Below are positions 8,182 to 16,184 of a stretch of DNA of 64,000 nucleotides, piece by piece (within the stretch, counting starts at the first letter, position 1; every line of letters starts with the position of its first letter). Where the stretch lies: positions 124,001 through 188,000 of the forward strand of contig VIRH01000141.1 of assembly GCA_008107755.1 (NCBI GenBank). The letters are read 5' to 3'. The notes beneath the pieces were generated by a model. That model made no database searches, was not told where the DNA came from, and was given only the letters and a program-made list of their open reading frames with translations. Origin of the DNA: Rhodobacterales bacterium. Lineage in GTDB: Bacteria; Pseudomonadota; Alphaproteobacteria; Rhizobiales; Stappiaceae. Position numbers and translations under genes: made by a program.

Positions 8182-8817
8182 TCAGACGTTCCTGAGCGTC
8201 CAGTCAGCGATTTCGGCAAAGACCCGGCTGGCGGAAACATTCATCGCCTCCACAGCGGCTTCCACCGATGTGCCGGAGGTTGGTGTTTCGGCCTTGAAAA
8301 CCTTGGTGGCGACGGTGCGGCCGTTGCGGTCGTTGACGACACGGGCCGAAATTTCCACCACTCCGCGATTGGCCCCGCCGATACGCATCTCGAACGCACG
8401 GATTTCCGTCTGAACCTGATAATCGATCAGAAGCCCGTCGCCAGGCAGGCCGACACCGCGGAGGCGGCCGGTGTTCTGCAGGGTTTCGACCAGCTTGAGC
8501 TGGACGACGTTGGGCAGTGTGTCCGCCCAGGCAGAATTCGGGAAATAGCTATAGACCGGCCCCTTGTCGACGACGGCAATATAGCTCGTGTCGAGCGCCT
8601 TCAGCGCGCGCGGAGGTGAGACAAGCACCTGCACCCGGTTGCTTCGCCCCTGAAGCCCGCCAACATCAGCGGCATTGACGCTGTAATAGGCCGAGGGCGC
8701 CGAACTGGCGCAGCCTGAGACCAGGATGCCCATCCCCAGCACGCCCAGGACGCTCCTGCGGCTCATGTCGCTGGATACACTCTTCATTCGCCCCTGCCCC
8801 TTGAACTCACCACTCAT
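8182..8817 (-). CDS. ABC-type transport auxiliary lipoprotein (Mla/Pqi-associated)
   Basis: A 211-residue protein with a lipoprotein signal (SRRSVLGVLGMGILVSGC, Cys about residue 35) and the ABC transport auxiliary fold (YYSV start, VLVSPPRALKALDTSYIAV, YFPNSAWADTLPNVVQ), as in PqiC-like partners of MCE systems. It is likely anchored in the outer membrane, receiving or delivering lipid from the MCE needle. The ATG at 8817 overlaps the mlaD stop (ATGA), implying translational coupling. A second ATG at 8787 behind AGGGGCAGGGGCG is an equally plausible start. It is the last gene of the mlaE-mlaF-mlaD-lipoprotein operon. Confidence 0.88.
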   Translation of the reverse strand: MSGEFKGQGRMKSVSSDMSRRSVLGVLGMGILVSGCASSAPSAYYSVNAADVGGLQGRSNRVQVLVSPPRALKALDTSYIAVVDKGPVYSYFPNSAWADTLPNVVQLKLVETLQNTGRLRGVGLPGDGLLIDYQVQTEIRAFEMRIGGANRGVVEISARVVNDRNGRTVATKVFKAETPTSGTSVEAAVEAMNVSASRVFAEIADWTLRNV

Positions 8818-10817
8818 CTGCGCTGGCCACCGCCGTTGTAGGTCGGAACGTTTTCTCCGCCGAAGATGATCCGGTTCGGGTTCCGTTCGAAACTCTCAGC
8901 CGCCCGCTGAATGGTGATCAGCGTCCGGTTGAACTGCGAGATCGCAGAGGTGAAGTCGGCCGATCCTTGCGTCGCGAACTTCGACAGCCCGCCGGCAATG
9001 GAATCTGCCCGGCTCTGGAAGGCGTCCGCAACCTGACGGATCGACCGCGCAGCCAGCGTCGCTTCCTTGATCAGCCCCTCGCCATCGCCGTCGACCATCG
9101 TCGAGACTTTCTCGACAAGGCTCTCCACACGAACAGATGTCGCATTGAGGTTGGCCATGGTCTGCTTGGTATCGGTGATGATGCGGTCGACATCCGGCGT
9201 CCGCTGAGAGAGATCCGATGTGATCTTCTTGATATCGTCCGTCGCCTGACGCGCCCGCTGCAGGATCGCCGGCAATCCGTCCTCCGGATTGTTCAGCCCG
9301 GAGGCTGCGGTCTCGACGGACCCGACGATGTTCGCAACCTTTTCCGGGTCCACTGCCGTCAGCAGATCGTTCGCGGTCTTGAGCGTTGTCGAAAAGCGCT
9401 CAGCTGCAAGCTGAACGTCGGTCACGAGCTTTGCGATACGCTCGTCCTGGCCGCGAACCGTCGCGGAAACGGCCTCGAAATTCTGGACCGTCGATTTGGT
9501 CGAGGCGATGATTTCGTTGATCTGGGTCTGCTGGTTGTTGATGTTGTCGACAACATTGGCAACGTTGTCCACCGTGCGGCCGATCGTCTCCGGATCGACG
9601 CTTGCCAGGATATCGTCAACCCGCAGAAGAGACGCGTTGAGGCCTTCCGAGAACGTGCTGACGGACGTCACCACCTCTTCAATCCTCAGCGGATCGATCG
9701 CGGACGCGATCTGCACGCCGCGCGAAACCACTGCGTCCACCTTCTGCACGATGTCCCGGGCGCCGTCCAGGATGTCGGTAATGTTGCTTTCCCGCTCGCG
9801 GATGACCTTCACGATGTTGTTGACACCCTGCATCGTCTCGCTGGTGGACGTGATCAGGCTGTCGATATCGCCGGACCGGTTGTCGATGACGTCCCCGAGC
9901 GCAGCAACGCCCTTCATGACCTTGTCGACATCTTCTGGCTGAACCGCGTTGACGATATTCTCGACCTGGCCGAGACCGTCGTTCAGACGCGTCGTGAAAT
10001 TCTTCAGATCCTGCGTCACGCCCCTGGCATCGGCCATGACACCATCGATCTGGTTCGAGGCGTCACCGAGGCTGCTGGAGAACCTGGACAGGTCGTCGAC
10101 AATTGCCGTGACCTTGTCGGACGGTACGGCTGCCAGCAGGCGTTCCCCTTCCTGGACAAGTGTTTCAAGACGTCCGGAAAGACTGGAGAAGGCCTGAGCC
10201 GCCTCGCCGGCATTCGCCATGAAGTCCTTCACCCCGTCGGAATTTTCCGCGAGGGCGGCCGAAAAGGTCTCGACGTTCTTGATCGTGGCATCGATGGTCG
10301 GACGGTTGTCCGTCAGGATCGTCTCGACCGTCTGCATGGTCGTATCGGCACGCTTGAGAACGTCACGGGCACCATCAACGATATCGTCGAAGAATGAGCG
10401 GTCGGCATAGATGACCGGAATGTCTTCCTGATTGAGATTGCCGCTGAGGAGAAACGGCGAATCCGGCGTACCGCCACTGAGGTCGACATAGGCGACACCG
10501 GTCAGACCGGTGAAGTTCAAAGAGGCCTTGCTGTCCTCGCGCAGAGGCGTGGTCGGCTTGATGCCGACAGTCGCGACAACCTTGGTCGGATCGTCCGGGG
10601 CGAAATCGAGCGACTTCACGTCACCGACCTTGATGCCGTTGAACAGCACCTGACCGCCGACCGGCAGGCCGGTAACGGCACCGGGAAAGAAGATCTTGAC
10701 CAGAACCGCCTGCCTGGATTCTGCGGTCACGGCGAGCCAGTAGACGAAGCCGAACGCGCCGATCAACACAGCGATCATGAAGGCACCGATCCAGATGTAG
10801 CTCGCGCGGGTTTCCAT
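8814..10817 (-). CDS. mlaD: MCE/MlaD-family substrate-binding protein with long helical needle, 667 aa
   Basis: It has one N-terminal membrane anchor (about 8-30), one MCE domain (about 39-117, GAVTGLPVGGQVLFNGIKVG), and then about 500 residues of almost pure helix. E. coli MlaD is only 183 residues; here the tail resembles the needles of PqiB or mycobacterial Mce proteins. The tail contains five related motifs of the form A-x-[VI]-x-P-x-x-[VI] with Pro near residues 232, 294, 376, 409 and 490 (AVPSDKV, AVQPEDV, AIDPLRI, SVDPETI, AVDPEKV), so it is internally repetitive. It presumably carries lipid across the periplasm between the MlaEF inner-membrane complex and the outer membrane. A TTG lies just before the ATG at 10817; the ATG is chosen. 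Confidence 0.93.
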   Translation of the reverse strand: METRASYIWIGAFMIAVLIGAFGFVYWLAVTAESRQAVLVKIFFPGAVTGLPVGGQVLFNGIKVGDVKSLDFAPDDPTKVVATVGIKPTTPLREDSKASLNFTGLTGVAYVDLSGGTPDSPFLLSGNLNQEDIPVIYADRSFFDDIVDGARDVLKRADTTMQTVETILTDNRPTIDATIKNVETFSAALAENSDGVKDFMANAGEAAQAFSSLSGRLETLVQEGERLLAAVPSDKVTAIVDDLSRFSSSLGDASNQIDGVMADARGVTQDLKNFTTRLNDGLGQVENIVNAVQPEDVDKVMKGVAALGDVIDNRSGDIDSLITSTSETMQGVNNIVKVIRERESNITDILDGARDIVQKVDAVVSRGVQIASAIDPLRIEEVVTSVSTFSEGLNASLLRVDDILASVDPETIGRTVDNVANVVDNINNQQTQINEIIASTKSTVQNFEAVSATVRGQDERIAKLVTDVQLAAERFSTTLKTANDLLTAVDPEKVANIVGSVETAASGLNNPEDGLPAILQRARQATDDIKKITSDLSQRTPDVDRIITDTKQTMANLNATSVRVESLVEKVSTMVDGDGEGLIKEATLAARSIRQVADAFQSRADSIAGGLSKFATQGSADFTSAISQFNRTLITIQRAAESFERNPNRIIFGGENVPTYNGGGQRR

Positions 10818-10826
10818 CAATCCAAC

Positions 10827-11636
10827 CTATACTCGACGCAACGCCCGTTCGCCTCTGAAATAAGACTTAATCCAGGGATCGTCATTTTTCATCATATCGT
10901 CCAGCGTTCCGATCGCCAGAACACGTTTATTCCCAAGAACCGCAATGCGATCGCAGATGGAATGCAGGCTGTCGAGGTCATGTGTGACCATGTAGACGGT
11001 CAGACCGAGGGTCGAGCTCAGATTTGCGATAAGCGAATCAAAAGCAGCCGCCCCGATCGGATCGAGACCGGAAGTCGGCTCGTCCAGAAACACCAAATCC
11101 GGGTCAAGAGCAAGGGCGCGGGCAAGGCTCGCCCTCTTGATCATGCCGCCTGAAAGTTCCGACGGGAACTTGTCGGCAGCGTCCTGAGGCAATCCGACCA
11201 GTTCCAGCTTGAGGATCGCCAGCTCGTCCATCAGCCTTTGCGATAGGTCCAGATACTCCCGCATGGGCACCTGGATGTTCTGCTTCACGGTCAGCGCGGA
11301 GAACAACGCCCCTTGCTGGAACAGCACGCCCCAGCGCCGCTCGATGGCCTTGCGCTGCTTCTCCGAGGCAGAGGAAAGATCCCGGCCGAAGACCTTGATC
11401 GTACCCGCGCGCCGCGGCGTCAGGCCAAGGATCGTACGCATCAACACGGACTTGCCGGTCCCCGAACCGCCGACGAAGCCGAGCACCTCGCCTCTTTTCA
11501 CATCGAGATCGAGGTCTTCAAGAATGACCTTCTTGCCGAACCCGACCGTGATGCCCTGAACGGACAGGACGTTCTCGACATCGTCCGGATCTGGGGCAGC
11601 CGCAGTCTCGCTGGCCTCGGCATCGGTGAGGGACAT
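10827..11636 (-). CDS. mlaF: ABC transporter ATP-binding protein, MlaF-type
   Basis: A 269-residue ATPase with Walker A GGSGTGKSVL, Q-loop LFQQGALFSALTV, signature LSGGMIKRASLARAL, Walker B LVFLDEPTSGLDPI and a switch His in VTHDLDSL. The LSGGM-x-KR signature and GALF-S-x-LTV Q-loop are typical of MlaF/TTG2A ATPases that power MCE lipid transport. The ATG at 11636 lies 8 bases after the mlaE stop. The reading frame is open much further upstream, but that part only shadows mlaE. An acidic N-terminal extension of about 25 residues precedes the core. It acts on the cytoplasmic face with MlaE. Confidence 0.95.
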   Translation of the reverse strand: MSLTDAEASETAAAPDPDDVENVLSVQGITVGFGKKVILEDLDLDVKRGEVLGFVGGSGTGKSVLMRTILGLTPRRAGTIKVFGRDLSSASEKQRKAIERRWGVLFQQGALFSALTVKQNIQVPMREYLDLSQRLMDELAILKLELVGLPQDAADKFPSELSGGMIKRASLARALALDPDLVFLDEPTSGLDPIGAAAFDSLIANLSSTLGLTVYMVTHDLDSLHSICDRIAVLGNKRVLAIGTLDDMMKNDDPWIKSYFRGERALRRV

Positions 11637-11644
11637 GGACAGGA

Positions 11645-12793
11645 TCAGACTCCGATCGCGGCGAAGAAGATGGCGAAGATCCCGTCCACCACAATGACGA
11701 GGAAAATCGATTTCACAACTGCCATCGTAGTATGTCTGCCAAGAGATTCGGAAGACCCTTCGACCTTGAGACCTTCCACACAAGCGATCAGGCCGACGAT
11801 CAGCGCCATGAATGGCGCCTTCACCAGCCCGACGACGAGGGTGTCGATGGTGATCGCGGCCCGCAGCTGAACCAGAAACGCTGCCGGCGGAATGTCGAGA
11901 TACGCCCAGGTTATGAGGCCCGAGCCAAGCAGTGCGGCGATATCCGAAATGAACGTGAGGATCGGCAAAGCGATCATCAGCGCCAGGATTCGCGGCAGAA
12001 CCAGAACCTCGGTAACGCGCAGGCCTATGACATGGAGCGCGTCCACCTCCTCCTGCATTCGCATCGATCCGAGTTCCGCGGTAAAGGCCGAACCAGACCG
12101 GCCCGCCACCATGATGGCGGTCAGAATGACGCCGATTTCGCGCAGAACGAGGATGCCGGCGAGATCGACAACGAAGATGTCGGCGCCGAACTGCTTCAGA
12201 TAGAACCCGCCCTGCTGGGAGATGATCGCCCCGATCAGGAAGCTCATGAGGGCGACAATGGGGACTGCGCCGATACAGCTGCGGTCGAACTGGACGGCGA
12301 TCGAAATGCCCCTCAGTCGCCGCGGATTGAGAAGAACCGTCGACATCACCGAACCGAGCGAGCCGAGGATATGCAGCATGGCAAGGGAATCCTTGCCCGA
12401 TTCCACGACAACGCGGCCGGTGGTTTCCAGAAAGCCGACGATTGAAAATCCGTCCCGCTCGGGCTTCCAGCTCGGCGGATGATAGCGCTCCAGCTCGTCG
12501 AACAGGGTCTGGCGGACGGGGGAGACGCCCCTGAGCCCGACCTTGCGGCCCTCGAACTCCAGCTGGGCCCGGGTCCGGTGAATGAGCCAGGCGCCACTTG
12601 TGTCCAGGTGCTCGATCATCGACACGTCGATGCAGGTCAGCCCCGACCGGTCGATTTCCAGCTCGCTGATCTTCTTTTCCGCATCGCCGGCCGTGCTGAT
12701 CGTCCAGTCTCCGGACAGGGCCAGGAGCTTGCGATCGGAGTCGTCGTCCTGCAGATCCATCTTCGGAGCGGTGTTTTTTTCCAAGAATGCCAT
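11645..12793 (-). CDS. mlaE: MlaE-type ABC permease with N-terminal STAS-like domain
   Basis: Residues about 10-110 form a STAS-like domain (LSGDWTIST, CIDVSMIEHLDTSGAWLI), and residues about 130-382 are the MlaE permease with several membrane helices (SFLIGAIISQQGG, GILVLREIGVILTAIMVAGRSGSAFTAELGS). The E-x-G-x-x-L-T and A-G-R-x-G-x-A motifs are diagnostic of the family. E. coli has the STAS protein MlaB as a separate subunit; the fusion is common in rhizobia. I prefer the ATG at 12793 (382 aa). An in-frame start at 12886 (413 aa) would run through the divergent promoter and overlap dgcN. It is the first gene of the operon. Confidence 0.92.
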   Translation of the reverse strand: MAFLEKNTAPKMDLQDDDSDRKLLALSGDWTISTAGDAEKKISELEIDRSGLTCIDVSMIEHLDTSGAWLIHRTRAQLEFEGRKVGLRGVSPVRQTLFDELERYHPPSWKPERDGFSIVGFLETTGRVVVESGKDSLAMLHILGSLGSVMSTVLLNPRRLRGISIAVQFDRSCIGAVPIVALMSFLIGAIISQQGGFYLKQFGADIFVVDLAGILVLREIGVILTAIMVAGRSGSAFTAELGSMRMQEEVDALHVIGLRVTEVLVLPRILALMIALPILTFISDIAALLGSGLITWAYLDIPPAAFLVQLRAAITIDTLVVGLVKAPFMALIVGLIACVEGLKVEGSSESLGRHTTMAVVKSIFLVIVVDGIFAIFFAAIGV

Positions 12794-12884
12794 TCCGGCC
12801 GGCTGCCCTCTTGCCGCTGGTTCGATACTCCCCGTATACCTGATGAAGAAATTTATAACCAGCAGCCACTTGAAAGCATTGTCC

Positions 12885-13898
12885 ATGGAAATTGAGCGTC
12901 CCTATCTCCTGTTTCTCGGTGATGTCCCCGATGCGCTTGCGGCCAAGACCGCCATCGGTATCGTTGACTGGCGCAAGGACTGGTGCATCGGACAGGTGCG
13001 CCTGCCCGGATGTGCGGCCGATACCGGCCTGCCGGACATGTCGATCGCCGACGGCGCTGCCGCTGGCGCCAGAACCTTCATCATCGGTGCAGTCAACGCA
13101 GGTGGTCGTCTGCCTGAACACTGGATCGCTTCCGTTGTCGAAGCTCTGGAAGCCGGTCTTGATGTCGCCTCAGGCCTGCACATCCGACTGCGCGATGTTC
13201 CCGCGATCCGCGAAGCCGCGGACAAGACCGGCCGTCAGCTTCACGATGTCCGCCATTCGACGATGACTTTCGACACGGGCAAGGGAACGAAGCGCTCCGG
13301 CAACCGCATTCTCGCCGTCGGCACTGATTGTTCCGTCGGCAAGAAGTACACCGCCCTTGCCATGGACAAGGCGATGAACGACCGCGGCTACACCAGTTCG
13401 TTCTGCGCCACCGGCCAGACCGGCGTCTTCATTTCCGGACGCGGCGTCGCGCTCGACGCAGTGATCGCCGACTTCATTTCCGGTGCCGCCGAGTGGCTTT
13501 CCCCGGAGACGGACGAATCTCACTGGCAGATCGTCGAAGGTCAGGGCTCACTCTTCCACCCCTCCTTTGCTGGCGTCACTCTCGGGCTGCTCCACGGCAG
13601 CCAGCCGGACGGCTTCATAGTCTGCCATGAACCGACACGCACGAACATGCGCGGCGTCAAGACACCGCTGCCGACCATCCAGCAGGTCATAGACAAGACG
13701 ATACAGTGCGGACGCCTGACCAATCCGGATATCCGCTGCGTGGGCATAGCGGTCAACACGACCGCCTATGGTGAGGAAGAGGCCCGGGCCTATCTCGCCA
13801 AGGTCAGCGAAGAGCACGGCCTGCCGGCAACCGATCCCGTCCGCTTCGGGATGGATGCCATCGTCGACAAGGTATCCGCCGAATTCGGCGCGCCATGA
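12885..13898 (+). CDS. dgcN: DUF1611-family N-acetyltransferase DgcN (D-glutamate catabolism)
   Basis: A 337-residue DUF1611 protein: an N-terminal domain, then a P-loop (GTDCSVGKKYTAL, about 147-159) and a GQTGVFISG segment typical of the family. DgcN from marine bacteria acetylates D-glutamate, and its partner DgcA racemises N-acetyl-D-glutamate to the L form, opening a D-amino-acid catabolic route. The stop overlaps the dgcA start (ATGA), the linkage expected for this pathway. The frame is open upstream, but the ATG at 12885 matches the family's usual length. It is divergent from mlaE with under 100 bases between the chosen starts. The function is inferred from family and partner. Confidence 0.88.
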   Translation: MEIERPYLLFLGDVPDALAAKTAIGIVDWRKDWCIGQVRLPGCAADTGLPDMSIADGAAAGARTFIIGAVNAGGRLPEHWIASVVEALEAGLDVASGLHIRLRDVPAIREAADKTGRQLHDVRHSTMTFDTGKGTKRSGNRILAVGTDCSVGKKYTALAMDKAMNDRGYTSSFCATGQTGVFISGRGVALDAVIADFISGAAEWLSPETDESHWQIVEGQGSLFHPSFAGVTLGLLHGSQPDGFIVCHEPTRTNMRGVKTPLPTIQQVIDKTIQCGRLTNPDIRCVGIAVNTTAYGEEEARAYLAKVSEEHGLPATDPVRFGMDAIVDKVSAEFGAP

Positions 13899-14878
13899 GC
13901 CTGAACGTCATGATCGAGGCGGAACGCTTCGAGATCGCGGGAGGTTTCAAGATCTCCCGCGAGACGCGGACCCATGCCCAGGTCGTCGTGGTGACGCTGG
14001 ATGACGGCGGCCATATCGGCCACGGCGAATGCGTGCCCTATCCGCGCTACGGCGAATCGCTGGAAAGCGTCCAGACGCAGATCGAGGAAATCACTCCGCT
14101 TCTGAAGAGCGGGCTGTCACGGCATGATCTTCAGGAGGCCATGCCGGCGGGCGCCGCCCGCAACGCGGTCGATTGCGCCATGTGGGACCTGGAGGCCAAG
14201 AAGACCGGCCGCTCAGCTGCGGAGCTTGCCGGTGTCGGCCCGCTGAAACCGGTCACCACCGCATTCACGATCAGCGTCGATACGCCCGAAGTCATGGCGG
14301 AAAAGACCCGGGCCGCGGCACACCGCCCGCTGCTCAAGGTCAAGCTGGCTGGCCCGGGGGACGACCAGCGGATCGCCGCCGTCCGAACCGCCGCGCCGGA
14401 CAGCACGCTGATCGTCGATGCCAACGAGGCCTGGGACGAAAGCTGTTTCGAGATCAACATGGCTGCCTGCAGAGCCGCCGGTGTTGCCCTCATCGAACAG
14501 CCCCTTCCCTCGAAGAATGACGGCATGCTGGCGGAAATCGAGCGGACCGTGACCATCTGCGCCGACGAGAGCCTTCATCCTGGCGGCGGCATCGACGGCC
14601 TGCGGGACAAATATGACGCCGTCAACATCAAGCTCGACAAGGCAGGTGGACTGACGGAAGCGCTGAAACTGGTGGCTGCGGCACGCGAACAGGATCTTGC
14701 GATCATGATCGGCTGCATGCTCGGCACATCCTTGGCCATGGCCCCGGCCGCCCTGATCGCTCAGCAGGTGGATTTCGTCGATCTCGACGGACCGCTTCTC
14801 CTGGCAAGGGACCGGGTTCCTGGCCTCAGGTTCGAGGGCAGCCTTCTTTATCCGCCTGAGCCGGAGCTTTGGGGCTGA
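13895..14878 (+). CDS. dgcA: N-acetyl-D-glutamate racemase DgcA (enolase superfamily)
   Basis: A 327-residue member of the enolase superfamily, close to dipeptide epimerases. The catalytic and metal-binding landmarks are visible: LLKVKLAG (K-x-K, about 147-151), VDANEAW (metal Asp), EQPLP (metal Glu), ADES (metal Asp) and NIKLDKAGG (second catalytic Lys). Many annotations would say L-Ala-D/L-Glu epimerase. The overlap with dgcN supports the DgcA role, racemising N-acetyl-D-Glu to N-acetyl-L-Glu. It is cytoplasmic and Mg-dependent. It ends 25 bases before the convergent MFS gene. Confidence 0.9.
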   Translation: MSLNVMIEAERFEIAGGFKISRETRTHAQVVVVTLDDGGHIGHGECVPYPRYGESLESVQTQIEEITPLLKSGLSRHDLQEAMPAGAARNAVDCAMWDLEAKKTGRSAAELAGVGPLKPVTTAFTISVDTPEVMAEKTRAAAHRPLLKVKLAGPGDDQRIAAVRTAAPDSTLIVDANEAWDESCFEINMAACRAAGVALIEQPLPSKNDGMLAEIERTVTICADESLHPGGGIDGLRDKYDAVNIKLDKAGGLTEALKLVAAAREQDLAIMIGCMLGTSLAMAPAALIAQQVDFVDLDGPLLLARDRVPGLRFEGSLLYPPEPELWG

Positions 14879-14903
14879 CCCCGCACTGCCGGGCCGATCG
14901 AGC

Positions 14904-16064
14904 TCAGACCGTCTTCCTGCGGATCGTCGGCGTCATCGCAATCGTCAGAACCGTGCCGACCACCGCGATGGCCGTCATCAGGTAGAACGGCGCGTCGTGG
15001 CTGACCTCGTAGAGGGCACCGGAGATGCCGAGGCCGACGGCCATCTGGAGGCCTATGGACGTCGCAAGGAACCCCTGCCCGGTTCCCGCCCACCGGCTGG
15101 GCACGATCCGCGCCAGGATGGCCACAGAGCCCAGATGCGCAGCGCCGAACGAGAGGCCGTGCAGTACCTGCAGTGCTCCCATGGCCACGACGGTGTCGGC
15201 AAGGGGAAACAGGCCCCAACGGACGACAGAAGCAATTCCTGCAGCGATCAGGAAGGCGGAGGGATCGAATCGGTTCGAAAGGCGCTTTGCCACCGCGAAC
15301 AGGCCGATTTCCGCAATGACGCCGATGGCCCAGAGAACGCCGATTGCGAAATCCGGAATATGCTTTGCCTGCCAGTAGAGCGTCCCGAAGCCGTAAAACG
15401 CCGAATGACTGCCCTGAAACAGGCCGAACAGCGCGATCAGCAGCCAGAACCAGACGGTTCTGAACGGGCTCGGCCTGTCGCCTTCGCTGTCACCTTCCGC
15501 TTTGTCTCCGCGCTTCTGCCTCGGCAGCGACATCGCCACCGCACCCGTGTTCAGGGAGGCGGCCGCGATCAGCAAGATGATGATCCAGGACGTAGACTGC
15601 GAGGTCAGTCCCCCGCCGACGAGCGTCGCCGCAACGAACCCCGCCGATCCCCAAAGCCTCATCCGCGCGTAGTCTGCGCCGGTGTTACGCGCCACATCGA
15701 GCGCATAGGCATCCGACAAGGGAACCAGAGGCGCCTTGCAGACCATGTATCCGATCACGCAGACCGAAAGCACGATCACCCCACCCGGCACCGCGTAGAG
15801 TGCCATGAAGACAGCCGCCGCGAGCGAATAGATCAGGATGGCGACACGACGCTGTCCTGTCCGGTCTGAAAGATTTGACAATATCGGGCTTGCGGCGATC
15901 CTGGCAATTGTACCGGCACCAAGAATAAATCCGATTTCAGCAGCACTTAGTCCGCGAAATCCCAGTACAACCGGGAAGAACGGCAGAAACAGGCCGTAGC
16001 CGAAGAAGTGACTGGCAAATAGGGCCGCCACCCTGGTGCTGATTGAGGACGTTTTTCTGGACAT
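14904..16064 (-). CDS. MFS transporter (MFS_1-like, phenylpropionate permease type)
   Basis: A 386-residue 12-helix major facilitator. The first helix (VAALFASHFFGYGLFLPFFPVVL), the loop GFILGAGTIARIAASPILSNLSDRTGQRR and the second half starting near VWFWLLIALFGLFQGSHSAFYGFGTLYW match the HcaT/LacY-like MFS_1_like group. These are proton symporters for small aromatic acids or sugars; the substrate cannot be told. I use the ATG at 16064. The frame also opens with a GTG at 16112, which would add 16 unlikely residues. It is convergent with dgcA and divergent from cheZ. Confidence 0.9.
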   Translation of the reverse strand: MSRKTSSISTRVAALFASHFFGYGLFLPFFPVVLGFRGLSAAEIGFILGAGTIARIAASPILSNLSDRTGQRRVAILIYSLAAAVFMALYAVPGGVIVLSVCVIGYMVCKAPLVPLSDAYALDVARNTGADYARMRLWGSAGFVAATLVGGGLTSQSTSWIIILLIAAASLNTGAVAMSLPRQKRGDKAEGDSEGDRPSPFRTVWFWLLIALFGLFQGSHSAFYGFGTLYWQAKHIPDFAIGVLWAIGVIAEIGLFAVAKRLSNRFDPSAFLIAAGIASVVRWGLFPLADTVVAMGALQVLHGLSFGAAHLGSVAILARIVPSRWAGTGQGFLATSIGLQMAVGLGISGALYEVSHDAPFYLMTAIAVVGTVLTIAMTPTIRRKTV

Positions 16065-16184
16065 GGGACCATGGGTAAGCGACCGCCCTAAAAGGATGTT
16101 AACGATTTTCACGTTAGCCTGACGATCAAGTTGCCTGTGTTACGGCAAGAATCGACCCTTAGGCAAGTTGAGAATTGCGTCCAT

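Noticed and set aside
10827..13121. A 764-residue fusion-like reading in which MlaF is preceded by about 495 residues
   Set aside because: The upstream part is the mlaE region read in another frame. The MlaF domain begins normally at the ATG at 11636, directly after the mlaE stop.
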